DNA of 64,000 nt from Oscillospiraceae bacterium (GTDB taxonomy: Bacteria > Bacillota > Clostridia > Oscillospirales > Ruminococcaceae): NCBI GenBank assembly GCA_018110825.1, contig JAGBCL010000095.1:62001-126000 (forward strand). Reading direction: 5' to 3'. The position numbers and the translations under genes are program-made. Below the pieces are notes generated by a model. The model searched no databases. It saw nothing but the letters and a program-made list of their open reading frames with translations, and was not told the origin of the DNA. Below are positions 55,354 to 63,091 of this stretch, piece after piece (position 1 is the stretch's first letter; every line of letters begins with the position of its first letter).

Positions 55354-56568
55354 TTGAGCTACGCAATTATCAGAAACGAAAATCACAAGATGAATGCCGT
55401 ACCCCTCCTTGAACGTCACAACGAACGGCTTAACCATAATTACAGCAACAAGGATATTGACCTGTCACGCACATCAGAAAATTATCACCTTAAGAAGATA
55501 CAGGCTGAAACTTATCAGCAGGAATTTGAGAGGATACGCACCCGACAGGAATTGAAAGGCAACTTACGTCTGCACGGCGAGAAACAGAGTACTGTTCTCT
55601 GTGAGTTTGTAATCACATCGGATAAAGAATTTTTCGACAGACTTGGCAAAGAACGAACACGGCGGTTCTTTGAGGACGCTTACGATTTTGTAACGGCAAA
55701 GGTTGGCGGCGAGCAATACATCCTCTCTGCTGTGGTACATATGGACGAGGCTACTCCGCATATGCACGTCGCTTTTATTCCCGTAATCAACGGCAAGGAC
55801 AGAAAGGGCAATCCCTGCAAGCGTATCAACTGCTCGGAATTCTGGAAAGGTCGGGACAGCTATTCACGTCTGCAAGATGAATACTACGATTTCATTACCT
55901 CCCGTGGATACGAATTGGAGCGTGGCGAAAAAGGAAGTATCGCCGAGCATTTGTCCGTTGCTGAATACAAGCTGAAAAAGACGGAGGAACAGCTTGCCGC
56001 AACATCGGAGCAGCTTGCAGAGATTAAGAATATCGAGGAAATCAAAACCGCAAATCTTCCGCTGAACACAGTTGCAATCAAAAAGGACGATTTTGAAATG
56101 CTCTCCGCTGCGGCGAAGAATTATGTGGGGGCGAAAAATGCAGAAGCGGAAAACATTCAGCTTAAAGCGGAGTGCCTTTCTTTGAGAAATGAAAATGAAA
56201 GTCTGAAATCAGAGAGGGACAACCTATCGGGTAAGCTTCATCAGCTTGAATACGAGTACGGGCGGTTTTTCGATACCGTTGCAGATGATATTGATTTTGC
56301 AAAGGAGAACGAGAAACTAAAAAAGGAAAATGAAGTTGTTTCCTCGCAGGTGCATACGTTGACAAATGATGTGATGTTACTCAAACAAGAACGGTATCAG
56401 CTTGAAAAGCACATTGAGGACAAGGAAAAAGAACTTACCCAGACCAAATCTTTACTGAAAGCCTTACAAGAAAAATTCGACAAGGTTATGGAATTTATAA
56501 GAAATCACAGCTTGAAAGAAAAGCTGGAGGAATTCCTGAAGCCTGTTACATATCGTAAATCAAGATAA
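55354..56568 (+). CDS. MobV/Pre-type relaxase
   Basis: This relaxase nicks oriT and carries the strand during mobilization. It has 404 residues from the TTG at 55354, placed after AGAAAGGAG; the product then begins with the conserved SYAIIRNENHK. The metal-binding HMDEATPHMHV motif is intact at about 130, with KITCS-like NCSEFWKGRDSYSRLQDEYY after it. Residues about 250-390 are coiled coil. A longer open frame from 55180 runs through the oriT hairpins and is not expected to be used. Confidence 0.9.
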   Translation: MSYAIIRNENHKMNAVPLLERHNERLNHNYSNKDIDLSRTSENYHLKKIQAETYQQEFERIRTRQELKGNLRLHGEKQSTVLCEFVITSDKEFFDRLGKERTRRFFEDAYDFVTAKVGGEQYILSAVVHMDEATPHMHVAFIPVINGKDRKGNPCKRINCSEFWKGRDSYSRLQDEYYDFITSRGYELERGEKGSIAEHLSVAEYKLKKTEEQLAATSEQLAEIKNIEEIKTANLPLNTVAIKKDDFEMLSAAAKNYVGAKNAEAENIQLKAECLSLRNENESLKSERDNLSGKLHQLEYEYGRFFDTVADDIDFAKENEKLKKENEVVSSQVHTLTNDVMLLKQERYQLEKHIEDKEKELTQTKSLLKALQEKFDKVMEFIRNHSLKEKLEEFLKPVTYRKSR

Positions 56569-56674
56569 ATATTTTATGGCGTGCCTTTACGCTTCTTGAC
56601 TTTACAACACGAAAGTGATATAATTGGGGTGTAGAGGTATGCCATAATAATTGAACGTAGGAGGACTTGATTAT

Positions 56675-57826
56675 ATGGCAAATATTATCGCTAATAAGAA
56701 TAAAAACGGCGAAATCATTTCGTATCGTATCCGTGTTTCTCTCGGATATGATTTGAACGGCAATCAGATTCAGAAAACGACAACCTTTAAAATTCCGCCG
56801 CATACAACGGAAAGCAAGGGCCGCAAAATGGCACAGGAATATGCCGTTGAATACGAGCAGCACTGCCGCGGATATTCCTCGCTCAGAGAAAATATGCGGT
56901 TTTCAGAACTGGCTGAATGGTACTTTCAGAATTATGCACCTGTTGAACTAAAGGAAAGTACGGTGTATAACTACAAAAGTCAGTACGAAAATCATCTTGC
57001 ACCCAAAATTGGGAATATGAAGCTGAAGGATATTACAACACCGAAAATTACTGAGCTTATGCAAAGCTACACGCTTAATCCTAACACAGTGAAGAAAATA
57101 TATGTTGTAATGCAAAGTATTCTCACCCGTGCCGTTGAACAGGGCTTTATCCGTGACACTCCCTGCAAGCACGTTATTCTTCCGAAGCGTAAAAGAAACA
57201 AAAAGCCCGTTATGGATGAGCAGCAAGTAAAAGCATTCCTTAATTTTCTTGATACGGAAAAGTGGGACGCTGACCTTAAAACGATTGTCAAGGTGCTTCT
57301 TTACACGGGAATGCGTTCGGGAGAATGTCTTGGCTTACGCTGGGAGGATATTGATTTTGAAAACCGCACAATTTCAATCAACTACAATCTTGCAGACATC
57401 GCAGGCAAGCATTTTCTTACTACGCCCAAAACCGAAAGCAGCCAGCGTGTTATAGGTATGAGTCAGACCCTGCACGATATACTTACGGAACACAAAGCCT
57501 TTCAGGATGAGCTGGTTAAATCCCTCGGAACGAAATGCACTCATCCCGAAATGGTGTTTACGTCTGCACTTGGCAATTACAGGGACAGAGGATCCGTGTA
57601 CACATCATTCAAGCGATTTACCAAAGGCACGGAGTTTGAAACAATGACTTTACACCAGATGCGCCATCTGAACGCTACTTTATTGCTTAACAGCGGCGTG
57701 GATTTAAAGATTGTGTCGGAACATCTCGGTCACAGCGGTGTTGAGGTTACGGCGGATGTGTATGCGGATGTACTCAAAAGCTCAAAGATGAAGGTTGCGG
57801 ATTTAATATCGCTTAAACTTGCATAA
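56675..57826 (+). CDS. Tyrosine integrase of element B
   Basis: This 383-residue integrase shows all catalytic residues: Arg214 in TGMRSGE, His327 and Arg330 in LHQMRH, His353 in LGHSG and Tyr363 in TADVYADVL. An N-terminal arm-binding domain (residues 1-65) and SAM-like core domain (about 73-160) precede. AGGAGG ten bases upstream supports ATG 56675. It lies about 90 bases from the right core, with a terminator and two 11-bp repeats between, the Tn916-like layout. Confidence 0.93.
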   Translation: MANIIANKNKNGEIISYRIRVSLGYDLNGNQIQKTTTFKIPPHTTESKGRKMAQEYAVEYEQHCRGYSSLRENMRFSELAEWYFQNYAPVELKESTVYNYKSQYENHLAPKIGNMKLKDITTPKITELMQSYTLNPNTVKKIYVVMQSILTRAVEQGFIRDTPCKHVILPKRKRNKKPVMDEQQVKAFLNFLDTEKWDADLKTIVKVLLYTGMRSGECLGLRWEDIDFENRTISINYNLADIAGKHFLTTPKTESSQRVIGMSQTLHDILTEHKAFQDELVKSLGTKCTHPEMVFTSALGNYRDRGSVYTSFKRFTKGTEFETMTLHQMRHLNATLLLNSGVDLKIVSEHLGHSGVEVTADVYADVLKSSKMKVADLISLKLA

Positions 57827-57844
57827 TACAAGAGGATACAAAAA

Positions 57845-57871
57845 ATCCCGTTGTTTTGCAACAACGGGATT
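57845..57871 (+). terminator. Intrinsic terminator after integrase
   Basis: ATCCCGTTGTT pairs perfectly with AACAACGGGAT around a 5-base loop and is followed by TTGTCC. Confidence 0.8.
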
Positions 57872-57880
57872 TGTCCTTGA

Positions 57881-57902
57881 AATAATGACAGAAAAATGAC
57901 AC
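57881..57902 (+). repeat. 11-bp direct repeats, arm type B (right end)
   Basis: AATAATGACAG and AAAAATGACAC stand in tandem between integrase and right core, matching the type at 46172-46193 at the other end of element B. Confidence 0.65.
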
Positions 57903-57918
57903 TTTTCTGTTTTTGTAT

Positions 57919-57970
57919 GCCCCAAACCGTATAAATACGAGGTTTGTAAGGGCTGAAATTATCTCTTGGA
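57919..57970 (+). repeat. Attachment core, right (attR of element B)
   Basis: This 52-bp sequence is identical to 36407-36458 but for two bases. The crossover region is AAACC-GTATAAATACGA-GGTTT, whose centre GTATAAATAC is itself nearly symmetric. The short reading frames that cross both copies look alike only because of this repeat. Confidence 0.88.
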
Positions 57971-58099
57971 GTCTGTTCCTGCAATTCTGCTGATTTATCG
58001 TACTTTTGCATAAAGTGCGTAAATTCGACAGTTGAACAACATTTCACAACAACAGAGAACTATAGAAATATTGTACTTTTTCATATGTTGCTGTAACTT

Positions 58100-58132
58100 T
58101 AAAGACCAAATAAAGACCAAGTAAAGACCTGA
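58100..58132 (+). repeat. 11-bp direct repeats, arm type C (right copy)
   Basis: TTAAAGACCAA, ATAAAGACCAA and GTAAAGACCTG stand in tandem about 130 bases right of the right core. They match the pair at 36370-36391. Their place suggests that a third element (C) starts at the right core and carries the defence genes beyond it. The stretch 57827-58174 holds only these repeats, the core and a hairpin. Confidence 0.6.
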
Positions 58133-58174
58133 CATACTCCTGTATTGTAATAAGATTATATCTAGTTGATACAA

Positions 58175-58669
58175 TTAGTCTTCCGGATCTATTAGTGTGC
58201 TTAAATCTTCAACCATAGCTAATTCTGCTAATAATTTTGAATACTTTATAAGTTCTAACTGTAATTCACTTAATTCTTTTCTGAAAGAACGGCATTCTGT
58301 TGGATTTTGAAATGCATTATTAAGTTTCTTTTTATGCCACTTTGCTGTAAAAGGTCTAATTATCTGATTTAAAACAATAATAGCTATTTTTGTGAAATTT
58401 ACTGCATTTTTTCCTTTAGATTTTAATATTTCTCTAGTAATTTGAAATATAGCGTGGATACTCTCTAATGCTGTGGCTTCATCACCCTCATCTGGTGCTA
58501 AAGGTTGAGTGGTAATTCTTGTTATCAATTCAACATACATATCCCATGCAGCTGTTTGATCATCATCAGTTGGTGAAAACTCAAGCTCTGCAAAATGAAG
58601 ATTTATCTTTATATTTTTAAGTCCCCATTTAGAGAATAGCTCATTAAATTTATAAATTGTTTTTGACAT
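58175..58669 (-). CDS. Small helical protein of the TIR cluster
   Basis: This is a 164-residue soluble, mostly helical protein of unknown function. It has an AWDMYVELITRITTQPL segment, an acidic loop PDEGDEATA, then FQITREILKSKG and VLNQIIRPFTAKWH, and ends acidic. I associate the RPFTAKWH pattern loosely with proteins that accompany bacterial conflict genes, but cannot name a family. ATG 58669 has AGAGG eight bases upstream. It is the last gene of the minus-strand cluster, 36 bases after the TIR gene. Confidence 0.7.
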   Translation of the reverse strand: MSKTIYKFNELFSKWGLKNIKINLHFAELEFSPTDDDQTAAWDMYVELITRITTQPLAPDEGDEATALESIHAIFQITREILKSKGKNAVNFTKIAIIVLNQIIRPFTAKWHKKKLNNAFQNPTECRSFRKELSELQLELIKYSKLLAELAMVEDLSTLIDPED

Positions 58670-58705
58670 TATCATTACCTCTTTCTGATAATACATATTC
58701 TAAAT

Positions 58706-59890
58706 TTATTGTTCCAATAATGGTATATTCCTGTAATTATTATCAAAAAACCATTTATCTCTTAATAAAATAATATTATAATTATCACGTTCTATATCAG
58801 ATGTTTTTATATAATATATTGGCTTCTTTAATTCATAAAAGTAATTTAGTTCGTATTTACACCACAATGAATGGGTCGAATACTCTGAATCAACAAACAC
58901 AACTTTTTTTGATTGTTCTAATCTTGTTTTTATAACATTTAAAGTCGCTTGTCTCACTAAATGACGCTTTAAATAGTCAGAATCACTTATCCAATCACAA
59001 TAAACGTTTTCTCCTTTCCTGTTTAGATGAGTAATCAATTTTTGCACATATTTACTATCTTTACTACTATGAGAAATAAAAAAATCATAATTCTTGATTT
59101 TTTGATCAAACGAATTATTAATTCTATATTCAAGTTCATCTGGATCGAAAGGAATTTTGTAAGTTTGAAAAGCATATTCATTTTTCAAATAATCTTTTGT
59201 TTTTTTACTTTTAGTATGAATTTGCATATGTTTTTGACCACGTAATCTAGGTTGATAATTAAAACTCTGTAAATGATGAAATGCTATTTCTCGTAATTGC
59301 TTATTTATTTCTGTATCATTTAACTTGAAAAAGAATTGAATAACTTGAGAATTATAGTATTTTTTTAATTCTACAATAATATACATTTTATCTTTTTGCG
59401 AAGTATTCTTGCGATTATATAAACCTATTAATTTCTCTAAAAAATCTGGTGTTACTTGTTGGGTTTTTTGTTTTGCTTTTTCTATCTTAGAATTTATTTT
59501 TTCAATTTTAGGTTGTCTCTTTTTCTTTAAAGAATTGTATTGTTCATAACAAACATCTTTATTATAATTTTTTGAATACTCTAATTGATATTCTTTTGAT
59601 GTGATTTTTTTAAAACTTTGTGATTTTTTGATAAGCTGTTCTGGTGGTAACATATTATATCTGTATTTGTTTTTAATACGTTTCAAATGCTTATCTTTTA
59701 TATAGTAATATTCATACTTAGCCTGCACAGAATTCCATTCATGAGGATAGAAATCCTTTAAAATATCTATGATATTTTTGATCGTATAATTTTGTGGTAA
59801 TATTCCTTCAATTGTTTTAATTTGTTGATCCCACATTTTAATAATATCAATTACTTCATGGTTATATATACTTTTAGTTACCCCAGACAC
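58706..59890 (-). CDS. TIR-domain protein with helical N-terminus
   Basis: This 394-residue protein ends in a TIR domain (about 267-380): YDFFISHSSKDSKYVQKL, then YCDWISDSDY and SLWCKYELNYF with the probable catalytic Glu347 of NAD-cleaving TIRs. The first 260 residues are Lys-rich and helical, with a coiled coil near 130-150 and a HEAT-like stretch (MYIIVELKKYYNSQVIQFFF). No membrane segment. The start is GTG with AGGTAGGTGA upstream, four bases after the ThsB-like gene. It may be the effector that destroys NAD. Confidence 0.85.
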   Translation of the reverse strand: MSGVTKSIYNHEVIDIIKMWDQQIKTIEGILPQNYTIKNIIDILKDFYPHEWNSVQAKYEYYYIKDKHLKRIKNKYRYNMLPPEQLIKKSQSFKKITSKEYQLEYSKNYNKDVCYEQYNSLKKKRQPKIEKINSKIEKAKQKTQQVTPDFLEKLIGLYNRKNTSQKDKMYIIVELKKYYNSQVIQFFFKLNDTEINKQLREIAFHHLQSFNYQPRLRGQKHMQIHTKSKKTKDYLKNEYAFQTYKIPFDPDELEYRINNSFDQKIKNYDFFISHSSKDSKYVQKLITHLNRKGENVYCDWISDSDYLKRHLVRQATLNVIKTRLEQSKKVVFVDSEYSTHSLWCKYELNYFYELKKPIYYIKTSDIERDNYNIILLRDKWFFDNNYRNIPLLEQ

Positions 59891-59894
59891 AAAG

Positions 59895-60434
59895 TCACCT
59901 ACCTTGCCTATTGTATTTCATTTGTATTCTTGTATTTCTAATTAAGTTTCGCTTGATTTTTCTATTTTGAAATGCTTGTTCAATAATAGCACTAAAGTGT
60001 TTAATGGCATATTCCCATTCATATAGAGAAGCGTATCCTGATCTTAAATTATCAGCAAATCTTTGTGGCATATCATTACAATTGTATTTTCCGTAAAAAT
60101 CTTTACGCACAGTTGGTAACATTATTCCTACCAGTCCTGCACTACCATTTATACTATCACTTAACCCTGCATATATTTCCCAGTCAACATGCTTTCGATT
60201 TTTAGTATTCTTTCCAATCAGTACAACTATAACAGATGAATCACTGATTTTATCTTCTCTAATTAAACGTTTTATATATTCATCACTATTTTCTGAATTG
60301 TACTCACCATTCATAACAGATTTATTAATTATCATTCCGCTAAAATGCGTATCAATATAATCTTTATATTTTTGGTCATCATAGTGATAGAAACTTATGA
60401 ATACTTTATGTATAGCATGATTATATCTGTTCAT
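59895..60434 (-). CDS. ThsB-like TIR protein (DUF1863)
   Basis: This 179-residue protein is of the TIR-like DUF1863 family that includes Thoeris ThsB. KVFISFYHYDDQKYKDYI opens it, followed by YIKRLIREDKISDSSVIVVL, the IGKNTKNRKHVDWEIYAGL segment with the active-site Glu, and GLVGIMLP. ThsB senses phage and makes a cyclic ADP-ribose signal for ThsA. No ThsA (SIR2-SLOG or Macro) is in the window. AAGGGGGAACT precedes ATG 60434. It lies four bases before the second TIR gene, so the two are co-translated. Confidence 0.85.
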   Translation of the reverse strand: MNRYNHAIHKVFISFYHYDDQKYKDYIDTHFSGMIINKSVMNGEYNSENSDEYIKRLIREDKISDSSVIVVLIGKNTKNRKHVDWEIYAGLSDSINGSAGLVGIMLPTVRKDFYGKYNCNDMPQRFADNLRSGYASLYEWEYAIKHFSAIIEQAFQNRKIKRNLIRNTRIQMKYNRQGR

Positions 60435-60495
60435 AGTTCCCCCTTCATTAAATATGTAATTATACAAATAAATTAATGCTGTTTTTTCAATTTAC

Positions 60496-60509
60496 ATTTA
60501 GTACTAAAT
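60496..60509. repeat. 14-bp palindrome after FokI-like gene
   Basis: ATTTAGTACTAAAT is a perfect palindrome that overlaps the FokI-like stop codon and lies about 60 bases before the ThsB-like start. It could be an operator for the TIR genes. Confidence 0.4.
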
Positions 60510-62228
60510 TACAATCTCACAATTTTGCTCAAACATATCAAAGGCATCTGCATAACTTATTCTTCCTGACATTATTTCTTCTGCCAAAAGTAAAAGATTA
60601 ACCGAACTGATAGCTGCACCGTTTATACCGGAACGTCTGCTGATATTTTCAATTCTATCCTTAAATCCTCCTGTAAATTCACCGGAAACAAAGGCAAAGT
60701 TAAACTTACTAACATTATTATCAAAGATTGTCCACCATTCATTTGGATTAAGTACTTTGTCACGCTTTTGATTTTCTTCAATATATCTGAACATTTCATC
60801 AGCTTGCTTGATAGGAAGAGAATATCCATTACCGTAAGCTTTATTATCGATTATTAATCCATTTTTATCATAGTAAACACAAACATCAGGTTTACGAGTA
60901 TCGCCAAGTCTTGAACCTTTAAAATCCAACTCACTTGTTAAAAGATCTGCTGTTTGTAGTTCATAATCCCTGTCTGCCTGACCATCAAATCCAAGATCAA
61001 TTAGTATAAGATATTTGTGATTGATATGTAAAAGTCTCTTTCTTATCTGATCCTTCAATAATGAAATATCAGATTTAACAGCACCATCAGATTTTATACT
61101 ATCGGGTATTTCAAGACCAATAATATTATCCATTATCTTGAATTTTTCCCCACTTTTATTTATATTAATTCCAATATTTATGAGACCTTGTATATCATCA
61201 GTAATAGTTCCATTATCTTCAGACATGCCCTTTATTTGTAAATGAGCAATTATATCATTTAAACTACGATATGTCGTTGATAAATACTTTATCAGATATG
61301 TACGTCGGTTACGAAGATAATTCCTATCAGAAGATTTGGTTGCAAGCATATCCCACATAACTCGTTTATCAATACGTTTATATTTTGATGCACCTGTGGC
61401 ATATTTCAGAACTTTCTTGCCTTCAAGTGTGATTTGATATGACTGCGGAATTGTCTCTGTATGTGTTATATATCCTAAGTCAACTGTTACTCTTTTAGGC
61501 ACTTGCATAACCCACCGAATACTTTTCAGCCATGCACATATAGTACGAACATACTTATCTGATGTTCCCTCGGTATCAGATAATAACTTATTTCTTTCCT
61601 CTGATGTTGTGGCTGCGCTTAATCCCTGCAAAATAAGTTTTTGGGGAATAGATGTAAATCCTGCTTCACCTACAAAACCAAGCTGACAGCCGATTTCAAA
61701 TTTAGTCATACTGTTTCCGTTTTCAAGCAGACCTAATATTCGACAAATTGGCGGATATGATAAAAAAGCTTCTGTTAGGATATCTATTTCTTCATTACTC
61801 TCATCTGTGGAAGTAGCATATTTATAGCCAAGTTCACTGATGCTGCAAGTATCATTTTCACGATCATAATCAAGAAATCCTATACTAACTGCCCAACGCA
61901 GAAAAGAATCTGCTGGCCAATCACTTTGATATTCTTTTCGCTGTCCAGGAAGTACCGCCTGAATAATACCGGAGCATGGGGCATTACTTCTTGTGTATCC
62001 ATGTGGCGTACCTTTTCCTTTTAAAAGGGTATATGGAACACAGATCTTCTCAGCACTAAGATATTCTATCATTTCATTTTTATGGTATTCATCAGAAATA
62101 AGTCTAGGTATTTTATCCTTTATCAACTTTTGATTTATTATAGAATTGGGTACAAACACTCTTACAACATTTTTCAAATTTTGCAGTGTATATGCTTCTT
62201 GAACCCACCCAAATGTTCTATCAGCCAT
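60504..62228 (-). CDS. FokI-like type IIS restriction endonuclease
   Basis: This is a full-length homologue (574 residues) of FokI, which binds GGATG and cuts at a distance. The recognition part matches from RTFGWVQ onward (SSYPPICRILGLLENG-like, GCQLGFVGEAGFTSIP). The cleavage domain (about 385-574) keeps the catalytic trio: Asp448 in RKPD, Asp461 and Lys463 in IIDNKAYGNGYSLPI, then QADEMFRYIEENQ and NPNEWW. The recognition residues have diverged, so the site need not be GGATG. GGAG supports the start. It follows its two methyltransferase genes by 13 bases. Confidence 0.95.
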   Translation of the reverse strand: MADRTFGWVQEAYTLQNLKNVVRVFVPNSIINQKLIKDKIPRLISDEYHKNEMIEYLSAEKICVPYTLLKGKGTPHGYTRSNAPCSGIIQAVLPGQRKEYQSDWPADSFLRWAVSIGFLDYDRENDTCSISELGYKYATSTDESNEEIDILTEAFLSYPPICRILGLLENGNSMTKFEIGCQLGFVGEAGFTSIPQKLILQGLSAATTSEERNKLLSDTEGTSDKYVRTICAWLKSIRWVMQVPKRVTVDLGYITHTETIPQSYQITLEGKKVLKYATGASKYKRIDKRVMWDMLATKSSDRNYLRNRRTYLIKYLSTTYRSLNDIIAHLQIKGMSEDNGTITDDIQGLINIGININKSGEKFKIMDNIIGLEIPDSIKSDGAVKSDISLLKDQIRKRLLHINHKYLILIDLGFDGQADRDYELQTADLLTSELDFKGSRLGDTRKPDVCVYYDKNGLIIDNKAYGNGYSLPIKQADEMFRYIEENQKRDKVLNPNEWWTIFDNNVSKFNFAFVSGEFTGGFKDRIENISRRSGINGAAISSVNLLLLAEEIMSGRISYADAFDMFEQNCEIVI

Positions 62229-62241
62229 AATAATTCTCCAA

Positions 62242-63090
62242 TCAATAATTTGTTATTAAAACCTCTTTGGTAGTGTTATTGCGGTTATTCGTATGGTAAT
62301 TACAATTATTATAATTAAAGTTGATATCGTGAATCACATAATCATTTTCAGATGCCCAGTCGATTAACAAATTGTTTATACTCCCTTTATGCTCTAATAC
62401 ATTTGACAATGCAAAATATACACCTCTGTCTGAAAGCATATCCAATTTCTTTAACAATTCACAATCATCATTTTCAGTCCACCCTCTAAACCCACGTTTA
62501 CCATCATTATAGCTTCCGCATGTAAGCAAATAAGGTGGATCAGCATATATAAAATCTCCCGATTTTAGTACATCATAATTAAAGTCGCAAAAATCATCAG
62601 CTGAAAAATGTATATCATCTATTTGCTTTTTAAACAATATTAAATTATTACGCATAACCTCATTAAAACTGCTTCTATTTCTACCAAACGGATTATTGTA
62701 ATCGTGATTACTGTTAAACCTAAACTGATAATTGAAACTATAGCACATAAGCACATATAAATCCAATGGATTCTTTGTCTGATTATAATGATTACGAAAA
62801 GCTTTATATCCACTCTCATTGGTTTTACTGAGTTTCCATTTTTCTATTGTAGTATCAATATGTTCAAGAATAAAATCAACATCGTTATTTTGAAATTCTT
62901 GTAAGATCCCTATAACATGGTAATTAATATCATTTGCATATACTTTGTTAGCTATAGTATTTACAGTAACATCGCAGCCACCACAAAATATATCTACAAA
63001 AGTATCAATATTCTTCGGAAAATATTCCTGTATTAATTCAATAATTCTATATTTATTTCCGATATAATTAAAAGGTGCTTTGACAGCCAT
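62242..63090 (-). CDS. D12 adenine methyltransferase, matches M.FokI C-half
   Basis: This 282-residue N6-adenine methyltransferase corresponds to the C-terminal half of M.FokI, which methylates one strand of the site. KAPFNYIGNKYRIIELI, DIFCGGCDVTVN, YQFRFNSNHDYNNPFGRNRS and the catalytic YADPPYLLTCGSYNDGKRG are clear, ending EVLITNY. It has its own GAGGAGG ribosome site and an ATG one base after the stop of the previous gene, so the split from its partner is real, not a sequencing artefact. Confidence 0.93.
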   Translation of the reverse strand: MAVKAPFNYIGNKYRIIELIQEYFPKNIDTFVDIFCGGCDVTVNTIANKVYANDINYHVIGILQEFQNNDVDFILEHIDTTIEKWKLSKTNESGYKAFRNHYNQTKNPLDLYVLMCYSFNYQFRFNSNHDYNNPFGRNRSSFNEVMRNNLILFKKQIDDIHFSADDFCDFNYDVLKSGDFIYADPPYLLTCGSYNDGKRGFRGWTENDDCELLKKLDMLSDRGVYFALSNVLEHKGSINNLLIDWASENDYVIHDINFNYNNCNYHTNNRNNTTKEVLITNY

Positions 63091-63091
63091 A

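Larger units (their letters stand above)
46036..57970 (+). mobile_element. Element B: integrative mobilizable element, about 11.9 kb
   Basis: Bounded by the middle and right cores. At its right end lie excisionase-like, RepA-like ATPase, MobV relaxase and integrase genes, with a candidate oriT before mobV. Both ends carry the same inside 11-bp repeat family (TAATGACA at 46172-46193 and 57881-57902), which fits arm sites of its integrase. There is no mating-pair formation system, so it would need a helper element. Cargo: DUF6809, ABC-three-component cassette, type IIG RM enzyme and DUF234 ATPase. Confidence 0.8.

Noticed and set aside
58706..60434. Calling the TIR genes a standard Thoeris system
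   Set aside because: The ThsB-like protein fits, but no ThsA with SIR2-SLOG or Macro domains is present, so the name would overstate the evidence.
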